A DNA stretch of 64,000 bases. It comes from Verrucomicrobiia bacterium (GTDB lineage Bacteria > Verrucomicrobiota > Verrucomicrobiia > Limisphaerales > CAIMTB01). Of this stretch, positions 37,401 to 47,100 are shown piece by piece (the stretch's first letter is position 1; each line of letters opens with the position of its first letter). The stretch lies in the NCBI GenBank assembly GCA_019634625.1, contig JAHCBA010000018.1, positions 1 to 64,000 on the forward strand, in the 5' to 3' direction. The notes under the pieces are model-generated. The model had not been told where the DNA came from. It saw nothing but the letters and a program-made list of their open reading frames with translations, and did no database searches. Position numbers and translations under genes: made by a program.

Positions 37401-40383
37401 CCTGGTGCCCTTGCTCCAGCGGGGACAGGACGACGCGGTTGTCACCGTCCGCCATGCCTGGCCTCCGGACTGGTCACGTCCCAGGACCGGCAAGCTGGCG
37501 GTCATCCAGCCCTGGGAGTATGGGCCGCTGCCACGCGACTGGGTCGCCCAGGCCGGCCAGGTCGATGAGTTCTGGGTTCCCTCCGAATATGTCCGACGCT
37601 GCTATGTCGAGTCCGGTGTTCCCGCCGCCAAGGTCCACGTCGTCCCCAACGGGATCGACCCGGAGCGATTTCGTCCCGACGCCCCGCCGCTGCCGCTGGC
37701 CACGAAGAAGGCTTACAAGTTTCTCTTCGTGGGCGGAACCATTCATCGGAAGGGTCCGGACGTCCTTCTCAAGGCCTATCTCGATGCTTTCACGGACAGC
37801 GACGATGTCTGCCTGGTGATCAAGGATTTTGGCGGGTCGAGCGTGTATGCCGGGCAGACCCTGGAGGCGCGCATCCGCGAGCTGCAGGTCCGTCCCGGGG
37901 CGCCGGAGATCCTGTATCTCGATGCGGAGCTGCCGCCGGAATCCATGCCGGGACTGTACACCGCCTGCGACTGTCTGGTGCATCCGTATCGGGGGGAGGG
38001 CTTCGGACTGCCGGTGCTCGAGGCCATGGCCTGCGGGTTGCCGGTCGTGGTTACCGATGGCGGCGCCACCGACGATTTCGCGCGGCCCGAGATCGCGTAC
38101 CCCCTTCCCGCGGTGCAGAAGCGCCTTGGGAACCGTGTTGGAGAGATGATGCTGGTGGACGCGGTGCGATTGCTGGAGCCGGATCCGGCGGCCCTTTCGG
38201 AGCGCATGCGCTGGCTGGTGGCCCATGCGGACAGGGCCCGGGAGGTGGGGCGCGCTGCAAGCTGTCATGTGCACCTGCACTGGACGTGGCAACGGGCCGC
38301 CGAACGGGTTGTGGAACGGCTCCGCTCGATGACGGAAGGCGTTCCTGCGGCTTCGGGCCCGGGGACAGTCCTGGCGCCGAAGGCCATTGTCCTGCCGCCC
38401 TGTGCGCGGCTTGGGAACCTGCAGGGGGCGCGAGATCTGCTGGCGCGCCGAAAGCCCCGTGAGGCGTGGGAGGCGACCCTCGAGGCCCTGCGGCTCCGTC
38501 CGTTTCATCCGGAGGCGTATCTGCTGCTCGCCGAGATCGCCCAGGAGGTCGGGGATGTTCCCGCGGCGCGCCGGTGCGCCCAACGGGCCCGCGATCTGGT
38601 TCCCGAGTGGAAGCCCGTCCGGAAGTTCCTGAAGCGCCTGCCCCAGCACGGCCGAGCCCGACCGCAGCCCTGGCTGGCGATCCCCGGCGAGGCGGCCCGT
38701 TCGAGGGCGCACCCGACCGGGCAGGGCGGTGCCGGTGCGGCGTCCGGGGCGGACGCATCGGAGCCTTCGCGACCCCGCCTCAGTGTCTGCCTGATCGTGC
38801 GCAACGAGGAGGAGTTCCTGCCGGCCTGCCTCGCATCGGTCAGGTCGATTGCCGACCAGATCGTGGTGGTGGACACGGGTTCCACGGATCGCACGGTGGA
38901 GATCGCGGGGGAGTTCGGGGCGGAAGTGTATTCGTTCGAGTGGTGCGACGACTTCAGCGCGGCCCGGAACGCCGCACTCGAGCGGGTCACCGGGGACTGG
39001 GTGCTGGCGCTGGACGCCGACGAGGAACTGCCACAGGCCGAGCACGGCAAGTTGCTTGCCGCCATCGGGCGCGCCGGGTACATCGGCTATCGGCTGCCCC
39101 TGGTGAATGTCGGAGTCGAACACGAGGGGGTGTCCTACGTTCCCAGGCTGTTCCGGAACGCCCCGGGCCTGTTCTACATCAGCCGCGTCCACGAACAGAT
39201 CTTCTCGAGCATCCTGGTGCGCGCCGAGGAGTGGGGTTTGGAGACGGACCTTGGCACGGCGCAGTTGCGGCACCACGGGTACGCCAACGAGGTGGTGCGG
39301 CGACGCGGGAAGACGGAACGGAACCTCGCGCTTCTGGACCTCGCCGTGCAGGAGTTTCCGGGCGACGCCAATCTGCTCATGAACCTCGGACTCGAGCTGG
39401 TGCATGCCGGTCGGCTGGACGCGGGTCTGGCCCGGTATGCCGAGGCACTGAGGGCCTTGGAGGACCGGCCTGAACAGGCGCGCGTGCCGGAGTTGCGTGA
39501 GGCCTTGTTGACCCAGTACGCCAGTCATCTGCTCAAGGCGGGGCGCCATGACGAGATTCTCAGGCTCCTCCAATCCCCGGTGGCGCGGAAGGCGGCCCTG
39601 ACGGCGTCCCTGCAGTACGCCCGGGCGCTGGCCTTCATCGGATCCCGGCGATACGCCGAGGCGGTCGAACCATTGAGGCAATGCCTGGCCACCCGGAAAC
39701 TGCCCTGTCTCACCCCGGTCCTGCCGGAAGTCCTCCGGGACGCCCCGCACCGGCTGCTGGCCCAGTGTCTGACCCGGGCGGGTCAGCCGGAGGCCGCTCT
39801 GGCCGCGTTGCTGGCCGGCCTCAAGGAGAATGCCGAGGCGACGGGAATCCGGTTGGATCTCGCCCGGCTTCATGCGGCGCAGGGCCGGCCGGTCGAAGCG
39901 CTGCAGTTGCTCAACGAGCTGATCTCGCATGGCTGCAACGAGGTGGAAGTCTGGCGGGTGGGCGCGGAGATCGCCCTGGGGAACCGGGACACCATCCCGT
40001 TCGCGCTCGAGTGGACCTCCGAGGCGATCCGGCATCAGCCGACGGCTCCGGTGTTGATGGCCCAACGGGGGGAGGCGCTCCTCCTGCATGGGGATCCGGC
40101 AGGCGCTCATCCATGGTGGGTGCGGGCGGCGGCCAACCGCGATCCCTCCGCCCTGGCGGCAAGGACCCTTTGCGAACTGGCCCAGGGTCGATCCATCGGT
40201 CCGCTTCCAACAGGGGACGAACCGCACATCAGTCGGGCGTTCCTGGACTGGTATCGCCGGCTGATCGAGCTGCATGCCGATTCCCCGGCGATCCACGCGG
40301 TCAACGAACGGATCAACGACCTCGCCCGGCACCTTCCTGGTGCCGCCCGCCTCCTCGAGAGCGCCATGGCCGAGGTGGCTTGA
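34477..40383 (+). CDS. Giant multidomain glycosyltransferase (HAD, GT4, GT2, TPR)
   Basis: A 1968-aa protein. Residues 45-250 are a HAD-type domain (SLDFFDTLVWR near 48, ILSDFYLGPEALRGILAANG near 170, HVGDNFEADVLGARRAG near 227). Residues 280-640 are a conserved region often fused to such HADs (VGALMREGEILGALIDREAR). Residues 740-900 look like a worn GT2-type domain. Residues 924-1290 are a GT4 enzyme (LHWIGTYLDHGSLSHVNRCL, VGGTIHRKGPDVLLKAYLDA, EGFGLPVLEAMACGLPVVVT near 1174). Residues 1433-1610 are a GT2 domain (SVCLIVRNEEEFLPACLASV, VVDTGSTDRTVEIAGEF, LALDADEEL near 1510). TPR-like repeats occupy about 1300-1400 and 1610-1960. The ATG at 34477 is 20 bp after the preceding stop. Likely target: flagellin or surface polysaccharide. 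Confidence 0.8.
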   Translation: MSNPETSPCPSARFPFDADRFEEWARRDESLRRPLALMERPGSGLRAISLDFFDTLVWRMVAKPTDVFLEAGRRLIADGTIPARWSAEDYGVLRRVAEGKARGREAGASQPREDIEFRAIAAEMARLFPDGEAVQATEQRCEEELCLPNPGMLGLVHLALRRGLEVWILSDFYLGPEALRGILAANGVDPSLFRLILTSGATGRCKGTGNLFRQALTERGLKPEQVMHVGDNFEADVLGARRAGVLGCHYRTAARPLAAVVERESMLQGGAAPVFSSTHLRYLAARQFGGATAEAFFGRAGAFLLGPVLSRFATWVVDEFREAGVSRVGALMREGEILGALIDREARNRGVTLSVAPLFANRRSTELASMGRLSADTLIDWLSRRTTLTIGEILGQFGIRPSAGRRVPIPLDQHADTRKRILDLAEYLFTPEIADRIEATSRQERSRIVEYLRPWMEGEGGLGLCDLGYNATAQKQICRILELEGIAKPVVGCYLVTCERAASRVLDGIDIRHFLGAFGHPPIHLQAFLRSPAFIEQCLNASVGTTVGYRRESGGGVRPVLEDSRFSPEFEGHQRAFKEGVLRYQELWHWARATKPALLGGGDAGSRRVLADVDVAQRPILARAAAFPLASELAHFGGIPLDDHYFAGGIKPLCGPSDRAVIRTRGYAKALGDQAVLWPQAALLAEAPHRTRDFFAHGRAVLLGASTLDPDTTAPVLSMPLLAPRDTGRLGEVLAHLAAAPGGGEIELVLGHRTADDATATTLRDFAAGRPHVRVAEVATGIPAGQFAGHAVDQTTAEWVLLADPSVPWASGMMAKAIAACDGAEAIGVCRLTETAIVVRRVACLEAGGLDGTGGFGAALERLHGRVCALGWSEAPGCLIGEGSAPTTSPEVGAGMTGERHPVTTSASQPNEVGTGGVSKPVRLHWIGTYLDHGSLSHVNRCLVGALARAEGAQVTMEGDARELKGHVDSGAFASLVPLLQRGQDDAVVTVRHAWPPDWSRPRTGKLAVIQPWEYGPLPRDWVAQAGQVDEFWVPSEYVRRCYVESGVPAAKVHVVPNGIDPERFRPDAPPLPLATKKAYKFLFVGGTIHRKGPDVLLKAYLDAFTDSDDVCLVIKDFGGSSVYAGQTLEARIRELQVRPGAPEILYLDAELPPESMPGLYTACDCLVHPYRGEGFGLPVLEAMACGLPVVVTDGGATDDFARPEIAYPLPAVQKRLGNRVGEMMLVDAVRLLEPDPAALSERMRWLVAHADRAREVGRAASCHVHLHWTWQRAAERVVERLRSMTEGVPAASGPGTVLAPKAIVLPPCARLGNLQGARDLLARRKPREAWEATLEALRLRPFHPEAYLLLAEIAQEVGDVPAARRCAQRARDLVPEWKPVRKFLKRLPQHGRARPQPWLAIPGEAARSRAHPTGQGGAGAASGADASEPSRPRLSVCLIVRNEEEFLPACLASVRSIADQIVVVDTGSTDRTVEIAGEFGAEVYSFEWCDDFSAARNAALERVTGDWVLALDADEELPQAEHGKLLAAIGRAGYIGYRLPLVNVGVEHEGVSYVPRLFRNAPGLFYISRVHEQIFSSILVRAEEWGLETDLGTAQLRHHGYANEVVRRRGKTERNLALLDLAVQEFPGDANLLMNLGLELVHAGRLDAGLARYAEALRALEDRPEQARVPELREALLTQYASHLLKAGRHDEILRLLQSPVARKAALTASLQYARALAFIGSRRYAEAVEPLRQCLATRKLPCLTPVLPEVLRDAPHRLLAQCLTRAGQPEAALAALLAGLKENAEATGIRLDLARLHAAQGRPVEALQLLNELISHGCNEVEVWRVGAEIALGNRDTIPFALEWTSEAIRHQPTAPVLMAQRGEALLLHGDPAGAHPWWVRAAANRDPSALAARTLCELAQGRSIGPLPTGDEPHISRAFLDWYRRLIELHADSPAIHAVNERINDLARHLPGAARLLESAMAEVA

Positions 40384-40448
40384 ATCCGGGCCCGGCTCCG
40401 GCCCACCGAACCGGCTCACCGAACCGGCTCAATGTCCGGGCCAGGCGG

Positions 40449-40643
40449 TCATGGGTGGGCGCTGACCGGCCGAATCGTCCAGCCGGGCTCGGCCACCGGA
40501 CGGGAGGCGGAGGCGAGACCTTCCATCGTGGACGAATCGCGGGTGACCTGACGATTCGAGGCGCAGCCGGCGTTGGCCAGAAGGGCCCCCGCAACGAGGG
40601 CGAGAAGACCGTGCTGCTTGATACGACGGATAAGCATGGCCAC
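40449..40643 (-). CDS. Small predicted lipoprotein
   Basis: A 64-aa protein with a basic N-terminus, a hydrophobic stretch and a lipobox: MLIRRIKQHGLLALVAGALL then ANAGCAS, with Cys at about residue 27. The short remainder (NRQVTRDSSTMEGLASASRP) has no known fold. It would be lipidated and processed by LspA. It is convergent with the giant glycosyltransferase gene. Translation could begin at the first ATG (40643) or the second (40637). The signal-like composition supports it being real, but at this size the call is tentative. Confidence 0.55.
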   Translation of the reverse strand: MAMLIRRIKQHGLLALVAGALLANAGCASNRQVTRDSSTMEGLASASRPVAEPGWTIRPVSAHP

Positions 40644-40945
40644 TGACTACGCAATTTTCCTAGTCCTGGCAAGCCTTCCCTCTGGCGGGCGGCGTTGACC
40701 CGTGCCTCGCGGGGTTCGTCCCTCCGAAGGGTGAAGCGGGGCGGTGAAGTCGGAGGGCCGAGTTCCACGATGCCGCGGGGGAGGGGTGCGATGGGATTGA
40801 GGACTCGCGGAGCCCGTCCCTCCGAGGCGGTGCAACCATGAGTTTCCCGTATGGCGTTCATGGCGCGGGCTGCAATCGACGGGAGCCCATTGGGTGACCC
40901 GGCCGGCCTGTCGATAGGAACAGCAGCGTGAATGGAAGCGGCCTA
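40644..40945. other. Divergent spacer with dispersed repeat
   Basis: About 300 bp between the small lipoprotein and the beta-barrel gene. Its centre, roughly 40725-40842, is a copy of the dispersed element. No other structure was recognised. Confidence 0.5.
40725..40842. repeat. Dispersed intergenic element, copy 3 (inverted)
   Basis: Contains GTCGGAGGGCCGAGTTCCAC and GAGGACTCGCGGAGCCCGTC followed by CCTCCGA, in the same orientation as the copy at 10895. The preceding bases (CCTCGCGGGGTTCGTCCCTC at 40707) are a partial second copy of the same motif. Confidence 0.65.
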
Positions 40946-42229
40946 ATGCAGAGTTTCACCGTGGAAGGTGCCGGACGCATTCTGGCCCTGGTGCCATGTC
41001 TGGCACGACTGATGGCGACGGCCGGGCTATCGGCCGGGGCGCCGCAGGAGCCGGGGCAGGCCCGTGCATCGTGGAGTCCGAGCGTGGCGCTGGCGGTCAA
41101 GGAGGAGTACGACGACAACCTCTTTGCGCAGGACGTGACACCCCTGGGCGGATTGAGTTCCTTTGTCACGACGCTGATTCCATCGGTCGGCATGAGTTAC
41201 CGTTCCGGGAAGGAGGTATCAGTCTCCCTCGACTACGCCCCGGAGCTGGCCTTCTTTCATTCGCACCCGTCCGAGGACCATGTGCTCCATCGTGTCGGAC
41301 TCAACGGTGCGGTGGCGTCCGGCGCGGGCATGTGGGAGTTGCGCCAGTCTCTCGTGGCCATCGACGGGAGCCGCATCGGGCCCACATACACCGGGGAGGG
41401 TGGGGCGCCGGCGGCGGGCGGCCCGAGGGTGAGGGACCGACGGGACGCGACGGTGTATCGCGGGAGCCTGCGGGTCACGCACGAGACATCACCGCTGCTG
41501 GTTCGTCCGGGCGTGGCAGCCTACGTGCATGATTTCGGGACCGAACACCGGGCCACGCCCGGATACCAGAACTTCGTGGATCGGGCCGACGTTCATGGCG
41601 GGGTCGATCTGGGGACGAAGGTTGCCGACGGGTTGTGCGCCTGGGTCGGGTATCGGTACGGATTCCAGGACCAGGCCGGACTGCTGTCCTACCCGGAGGA
41701 ATACGACAGCACGTATCACAGGGTCCTGTTTCAAGTTGAGGGATCGCCCGTGCGGTGGGCCAGGGTGGCGGTCGCGATCGGACCGGAGTTCCGTCGGTTC
41801 GGAGACCGGGTGCCGGCGAGTTTCGGCGACCGGGATGTCCGGAACCTGTTCATCGACGCCAGCGGCACGCTGACTCTGGGGCCCTCGGACACGGCGACCG
41901 TGTCGGTGAAGCGATTTCAGCAACCCGGATTTGCCGGGCGCTCCGTCTATGACGACACGACCTACGAACTGAGGTGGAAGCACACATTCTCGGAGCGATG
42001 GGACGTTGTGATGGGCGGACGGGCCTACAACACGGACTTCGCGTATCCGGCGGTCCGGGATGACTGGATCTTCAGTGTCAGTGCAGCGGTTTCCCACACC
42101 ATCAACTCCCAGTTCAATGCAGAGATCTCCTTCACCCATGAGGTCGGCGAGAGCCGAATTCCAGACACCCGGGCGCGCGACTACCACCGCAACGTGGCGG
42201 CCGTCGGACTCCGTTACACGTTCCGATGA
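40946..42229 (+). CDS. Outer-membrane beta-barrel protein
   Basis: About 427 aa. A hydrophobic N-terminal stretch ([20 protein letters not shown]) is followed by amphipathic alternating strands typical of an outer-membrane barrel ([60 protein letters not shown]), and the last residues [13 protein letters not shown] end in Phe-Arg after an aromatic strand, much like the Bam-recognised C-terminal strand. It resembles the outer-membrane beta-barrel proteins that accompany exopolysaccharide export in this phylum. A GTG at 40928 is also in frame. Its stop is just before the GTG proposed for the chemoreceptor gene, so the two are probably coupled. Confidence 0.75.
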   Translation: MQSFTVEGAGRILALVPCLARLMATAGLSAGAPQEPGQARASWSPSVALAVKEEYDDNLFAQDVTPLGGLSSFVTTLIPSVGMSYRSGKEVSVSLDYAPELAFFHSHPSEDHVLHRVGLNGAVASGAGMWELRQSLVAIDGSRIGPTYTGEGGAPAAGGPRVRDRRDATVYRGSLRVTHETSPLLVRPGVAAYVHDFGTEHRATPGYQNFVDRADVHGGVDLGTKVADGLCAWVGYRYGFQDQAGLLSYPEEYDSTYHRVLFQVEGSPVRWARVAVAIGPEFRRFGDRVPASFGDRDVRNLFIDASGTLTLGPSDTATVSVKRFQQPGFAGRSVYDDTTYELRWKHTFSERWDVVMGGRAYNTDFAYPAVRDDWIFSVSAAVSHTINSQFNAEISFTHEVGESRIPDTRARDYHRNVAAVGLRYTFR

Positions 42230-42236
42230 TGACGTC

Positions 42237-43760
42237 GTGGCGGGGCGGCCGGAGCCGGACGGACGAGGCGTCGCCGAGGGGCGGGTGGCCTGGAGTCTGA
42301 GGCACCGTCTGCTGGTCCTGCCGGCCCTGTTTCTCCTTGGAATTGCCGCGCTTCAGATGGCCGGGTTCATCATGGACCGGGCGATGCGGGAGAAGGTGTT
42401 TCTCGCCCGGATCGAGCGGGAGTTGAACGAGAGCCATCGGTACACGCTGCGGTGGCTGGTGGATGTCCAGATTCAAACCATCGTCAGCCGGATGGGGGAC
42501 GCGCGGACGGCCGAGGAACGGAAGGAGATCATCGTCCGGGAGACGGACGTCGCCCGGTTCTTCCCCGACGGCTCGGGCTACTTCTTCGCCTACGATCTCA
42601 ACGGGGTGCGCATCAACATGCCCGTGGACAAGTCGGGCAACGGGAAGGCGATGCTCGATGCCGTGGACGAGCGGGGCAATCGGTTCATCGAGCAGTTGGC
42701 GCAGGTCGCACGCGGCGGGGGGGGCTTTGTCGAGTACTGGTTCACCAAGCCGGGCGAGGGTATCCAGCCGAAGCTGAGCTATGCGGCGCTGGTTCCGGGG
42801 ACGGACATCTGGGTGGGCACGGGCGTTTACACGGACAACGTGGAGGCCGAGATCCGGGCGATTCGCGGCGAGGTGGGCGCCCTCGTGCGACGGTACCAGA
42901 CGATGCTGGGCGGGATTGGCGGAGTGGTCCTGGCGGTCACGGTGGGGCTGTCCCTGTGGATCGCCGCCCGCATCGCGGCGTCGGTGCGTGTCATCTCAGG
43001 CCGCATCGCGACCTCGACGGAGCTGTTGAACACCGCCGCCGACCAGGTCCAGGAAGCCAGTCAGTCCCTGGCGGACGGAGCCAGCCGTCAGGCGGCTTCG
43101 CTGGAAGAGACCAGCGCGTCGATCGAGGAGATGTCGAGCATGACGCGCCGGAACGCCGACAGCGCGGCGAAGGTCAACGAGCTGGGACGCGAGGCGCTCG
43201 AGGCCGCCCGGCGCGGGGCCGGCGAAATGCAGGCGATGAACGAATCGATGGTGGCGATCCAGGCATCGAGCGAGGACATCGAGAGGATTCTGAAGACCAT
43301 CGACGAGATCGCCTTCCAGACCAATCTCCTGGCCCTGAATGCGGCCATTGAAGCGGCCCGTGCGGGGGAAGCGGGCATGGGGTTTGCGGTGGTGGCCGAT
43401 GAGGTGCGGGCCCTGGCCCAGCGGAGTTCCCGGTCGGCCAAGGACACCGCCAGCAAGATCGAGGGAGCCGTGGCCGCCACGTCGCGCGGCGTCGCGCTCA
43501 GCCGGACGGTCAGCAGCGGTCTGGAGGCCATCGTCGCCAAGGTCCGGATGGTGGACGAACTCACCGCGGGGGTGGCCTCGGCGTCCCGCGAACAGAGTTC
43601 CGGGATCGAGCAGGTCAACGGGGCGGTGACCCAGATCGATCGGGAAACACAGACCACGGCGGCCGCCGCCGAGGAATCCGCAGCCGCCGCCCAGCAGTTG
43701 CGCGCGCAGGCCGCCGCCCTGCGACAGGCCACCACGGAGCTGGCCCGCCTGACCCGCTGA
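42237..43760 (+). CDS. Methyl-accepting chemotaxis protein with single Cache sensor
   Basis: A 507-aa chemoreceptor. Membrane helix 1 ([20 protein letters not shown]) and helix 2 ([20 protein letters not shown]) flank a periplasmic sensor of about 190 residues with Cache features: [20 protein letters not shown], then [20 protein letters not shown]. The cytoplasmic domain has the universally conserved hairpin tip [20 protein letters not shown] followed by [20 protein letters not shown], which binds CheA and CheW. Glutamine/glutamate methylation sites would be targets of the CheR, CheB and CheD genes at 26-29 kb. No ATG is suitable; the GTG at 42237, 8 bp after the barrel stop, gives the expected N-terminus. 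Its ligand is unknown. Confidence 0.92.
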   Translation: MAGRPEPDGRGVAEGRVAWSLRHRLLVLPALFLLGIAALQMAGFIMDRAMREKVFLARIERELNESHRYTLRWLVDVQIQTIVSRMGDARTAEERKEIIVRETDVARFFPDGSGYFFAYDLNGVRINMPVDKSGNGKAMLDAVDERGNRFIEQLAQVARGGGGFVEYWFTKPGEGIQPKLSYAALVPGTDIWVGTGVYTDNVEAEIRAIRGEVGALVRRYQTMLGGIGGVVLAVTVGLSLWIAARIAASVRVISGRIATSTELLNTAADQVQEASQSLADGASRQAASLEETSASIEEMSSMTRRNADSAAKVNELGREALEAARRGAGEMQAMNESMVAIQASSEDIERILKTIDEIAFQTNLLALNAAIEAARAGEAGMGFAVVADEVRALAQRSSRSAKDTASKIEGAVAATSRGVALSRTVSSGLEAIVAKVRMVDELTAGVASASREQSSGIEQVNGAVTQIDRETQTTAAAAEESAAAAQQLRAQAAALRQATTELARLTR

Positions 43761-44115
43761 TCTTGCGGGGCGCGGGGCACACGGCCGCGGCCGTTTCGAG
43801 GACGAGGGGGACTGGGCTGTTCGCGGTGCATCCCGGCGTGGTGGGTGGGGAGGCAGCGAATCGGAGGGACGCGTTCTGCGCGTCCTCCACCCAACGCGCC
43901 ACACCATTGCGGTCTCGTGGAACCCGGCCCTTCGAAGTGCCGCTTGGCGGGATTCGCACCTCTCCCCACGACTCCCGGATGCACGGGGCTGTTCGCCGGG
44001 GGCGAACGGGGCCTGGCGCGCGTCGCTTTTCGTCAACAAGGTCTTGTCGGATTCCCGCCCGGTCCTGCAAGGTGAGGCGTTCCATTCAGTTGTAACGGAC
44101 GTGCGTAATCCTTGT
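43761..44115. other. Intergenic region with dispersed repeat
   Basis: This 355-bp spacer follows the chemoreceptor. The dispersed element occupies 43835-43985. The last 100 bp (GTCTTGTCGG ... TTGTAACGGACGTGCGTAATC) should hold the promoter of the next gene but matches no consensus strongly. Confidence 0.5.
43835..43985. repeat. Dispersed intergenic element, copy 4
   Basis: Starts GGTGGGGAGGCAGCGAATCG and contains GGTCTCGTGGAACCCGGCCC; aligns over about 140 bp with 4651-4790 in the same orientation. Confidence 0.75.
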
Positions 44116-47100
44116 ATGAATACCATTCACAAATCATGGGCGGCCATGGCCGGACTCGCCGTGCTGGCGGCGACCGCCGTGCCGAATCAAGTCGAGGCGG
44201 CCTCCGCGAAGATCGCGTGGGTCAGCTTTCATTCCGCGGACGGGACGCCCTCGGCGGCGGCGGCCGGGGCCGGGTTCACCCAGGCTCCGGATGCCGAGTA
44301 CACGCAGTTGCTGCGGGCGGCCGGGCACGAGGTGACCCGGTACGTGACGACGGCCACGCCGGACGTGGCGTTTCTGAACACCTTCGATCTGGTGATTGTG
44401 AGCCGGTCGGCGCCGAGCGGGCATTACCAGACCGAGGCGAGCGCGGCGTTGTGGAACGGGCTGACGGTGCCGACGCTGCATCTGGGCGGGTATGTGCTGC
44501 GGGGCAGCCGGCTGGGGTATGTGTACGGGGAGACGATTCCGGACACGACGGGGCCGATCCGGTTGACGGTGAACGAGCCGTCCCATCCGGTGTTCGCGGG
44601 TGTGGCCCTGGATGCATCGGGGACCATGGTGAACCCGTATGCGGGATTGGTGAGCTACAACAGCGTGGTGCAGCGGGGCATCTCGGTCGTCACCGATGAA
44701 GTGGTGGCGGGCGGGACGGTCCTGGCCTCGGTTGGAACGGAGATGGGTCAGGTGACTGGCGGCATGATTGTCACGGAAGTACCCGCGGGAACGGTGATGG
44801 GCACGTCGTGGGGCGAAGTGGCGGCCGCCAAGCGGTTGGTGGTGCTGACGGGGAGCCGGGAGATGGGGATCACCTCCGAGGGCGCGGGGATCTTCGACCT
44901 CGACCCGGACGGTGTGCGGATCTTCCTCAATGCGGTGAGTTATCTGGCCGGGGTGGAGGTGACGGAACCGCCGCCGCTGGTCAGCCAGTTGCAGCCGGCG
45001 GTGGGGGCGACGCGGTATTATGCGCCGCGCGGGATGTCGTTCCGGATCAGCAGCGGGACCGCGGGGGGAGTGCCGGAGGGGAACATCACGGTGGTGCTGA
45101 ACGGCACCGATGTGAGTTCGGCGCTGACGATTGGCGGCACGCTGCAGGAGCGGACGGTTTCGTATTCGGCGTTGACCGCGGGATTGCAGTACACGGGGAC
45201 CATCACGGTGCGCGACGCGGCGGGCCGGGAGAGCACGGTGGAGTTGAACTTCGACACGCTGGCGCCGTTCGCGTTGCCGGCGGCGTTCGCCTATGCGAGC
45301 GGCACGGCGGTGGAGGGGGCCCCGGGATTCCGGGCCCGGATTGTGCAGGGCTACGATTTTCCGGAACTGCCCAACACGGCGGACCGCGCCGAGGCGCAAC
45401 TGGCGGGGACGCTGATTGATCCGCTCACGGAAGAACCGTATCCGGACCTGGCGATTCCCAGCACCGACAACCCGGACGGGTCGTACAACCAGCAGCTCAT
45501 CAACTGGAATGTGGATGCGCAGGGCGTGGGGGCGGAGATCGGGAATTTCCGGGCGCCAGAGTACCCGGATGATCCGATTCCGGGGATCAACTACGTTCAG
45601 AACATTGCAGCGGAGGTCCTGACCTACCTCGAACTCACTCCTGGCCGGCACGTGATGGGCGTGAACAGCGACGACGGTTTCGTGGTGTTCTCCGGGGTGC
45701 ACCACAAGGATCTGCTGGCGGTGAGCCTGGGCCGGTTCGACGGGGGCCGGGGTTCGGCTGACACGATCTTCCAGTTCGAGGTGACGGAGGCGGGGCTGTA
45801 TCCCTTCCGGCTGCTGTATTACCAGGGCGGCGGCGGGGCCAATCTCGAGTGGTTCACCGTCGATCCGATCACCGACCAGAAGGTGCTGGTCAACGACCGG
45901 ACCCAGGCCGGTGCGGTGCGGGCCTGGCGGCAGGTGACGGCTGGCGAACGGCCCCGGATCGTGTCCATCGCCCCCACGGCGGGGGCGATCAACCAGCCCA
46001 CCGACACGGAAGTACGGGTCGTGGTGCAGGATGGCGCGACGCAGGTCCAGGAAGGTTCCGTGCAGGTGACGTTGAACGGCCAGCCGGTGACGGCGCAGGT
46101 CAGCAAGGCGGCCGGACAGACCACCATCCGGTATTCGGCGGCGGGTGGGTTCCAGGGGGACACCCGGTACACGGTGGGGGTGGGCTACACGGACAGCGCC
46201 GCGAGTTCGAGGACGGTGAGTTTCGAGTTCACGACGCAGTACGTGCCACCTCCGGCGGAGGAGGGGGCGAACATCGTCTGGGTGAGCTTCCATGCCGGGG
46301 ATGACGAACCGTCGCAGGCAGCCGCCGACGCCGGGTTCACCCGGGCACCGGATGCCGGGTACACGGATCTGCTGGCCTCCGCGGGTCACACGGTCACGCG
46401 TTACGTCACCTCCACATTCCCGGACGTGGACTACCTGAACACGTTCGACCTGGTGATCATCAGCCGGTCGGTGCCGAGCGGCGACTATCAGCAGCCGGAC
46501 AGCACGCTGCTCTGGCACAGCATCACCAAGCCGGCGATTCTGATGGGCGGGTACATCCTTCGCGCCAGCCGCCTGGGCTACACCACCGGGGAAACCATTC
46601 CGGACACCGGCGGGACAATTCACCTGCAGGTCAATCAGCCCAGTCACCGGATCTTCTCGGGGATCGCGCTGGATGCGGCCGGGCTGATGGTGAACCCCTA
46701 CGCGCAGCGGGTCAGCCACCAGGGCGCGCTGCAGCGCGGGATCTCGGTCAACTCCAGTCCGATCGCCAGTGGCGGAACCGTGCTGGCGACCGTGGGCACG
46801 GTCGGGGATCCGGCGATCAACGGGATGATCGTGGGCGAGTTTCCGGCGGGGACCACCATGAGCAACCCCTCGGCGGATGTGACGGCGGCCAGGCGTCTGG
46901 TGCTGTTGTCGGGCAGCCGCGAGGCGGACGGGACGACCGCCAATGCGGCGGGCATCTATGACCTGGCGGGCGATGGCGCCAAGCTGTTCCTGAACGCGGT
47001 GCGGTACATGGCGGGTCTGCCGGATCCGACGCCGACCGAAGTGTCCCTGGGTGCAAGTGTATCGGGGGGACAGCTGACCCTGGTCTGGCCGGAGGCTGGG

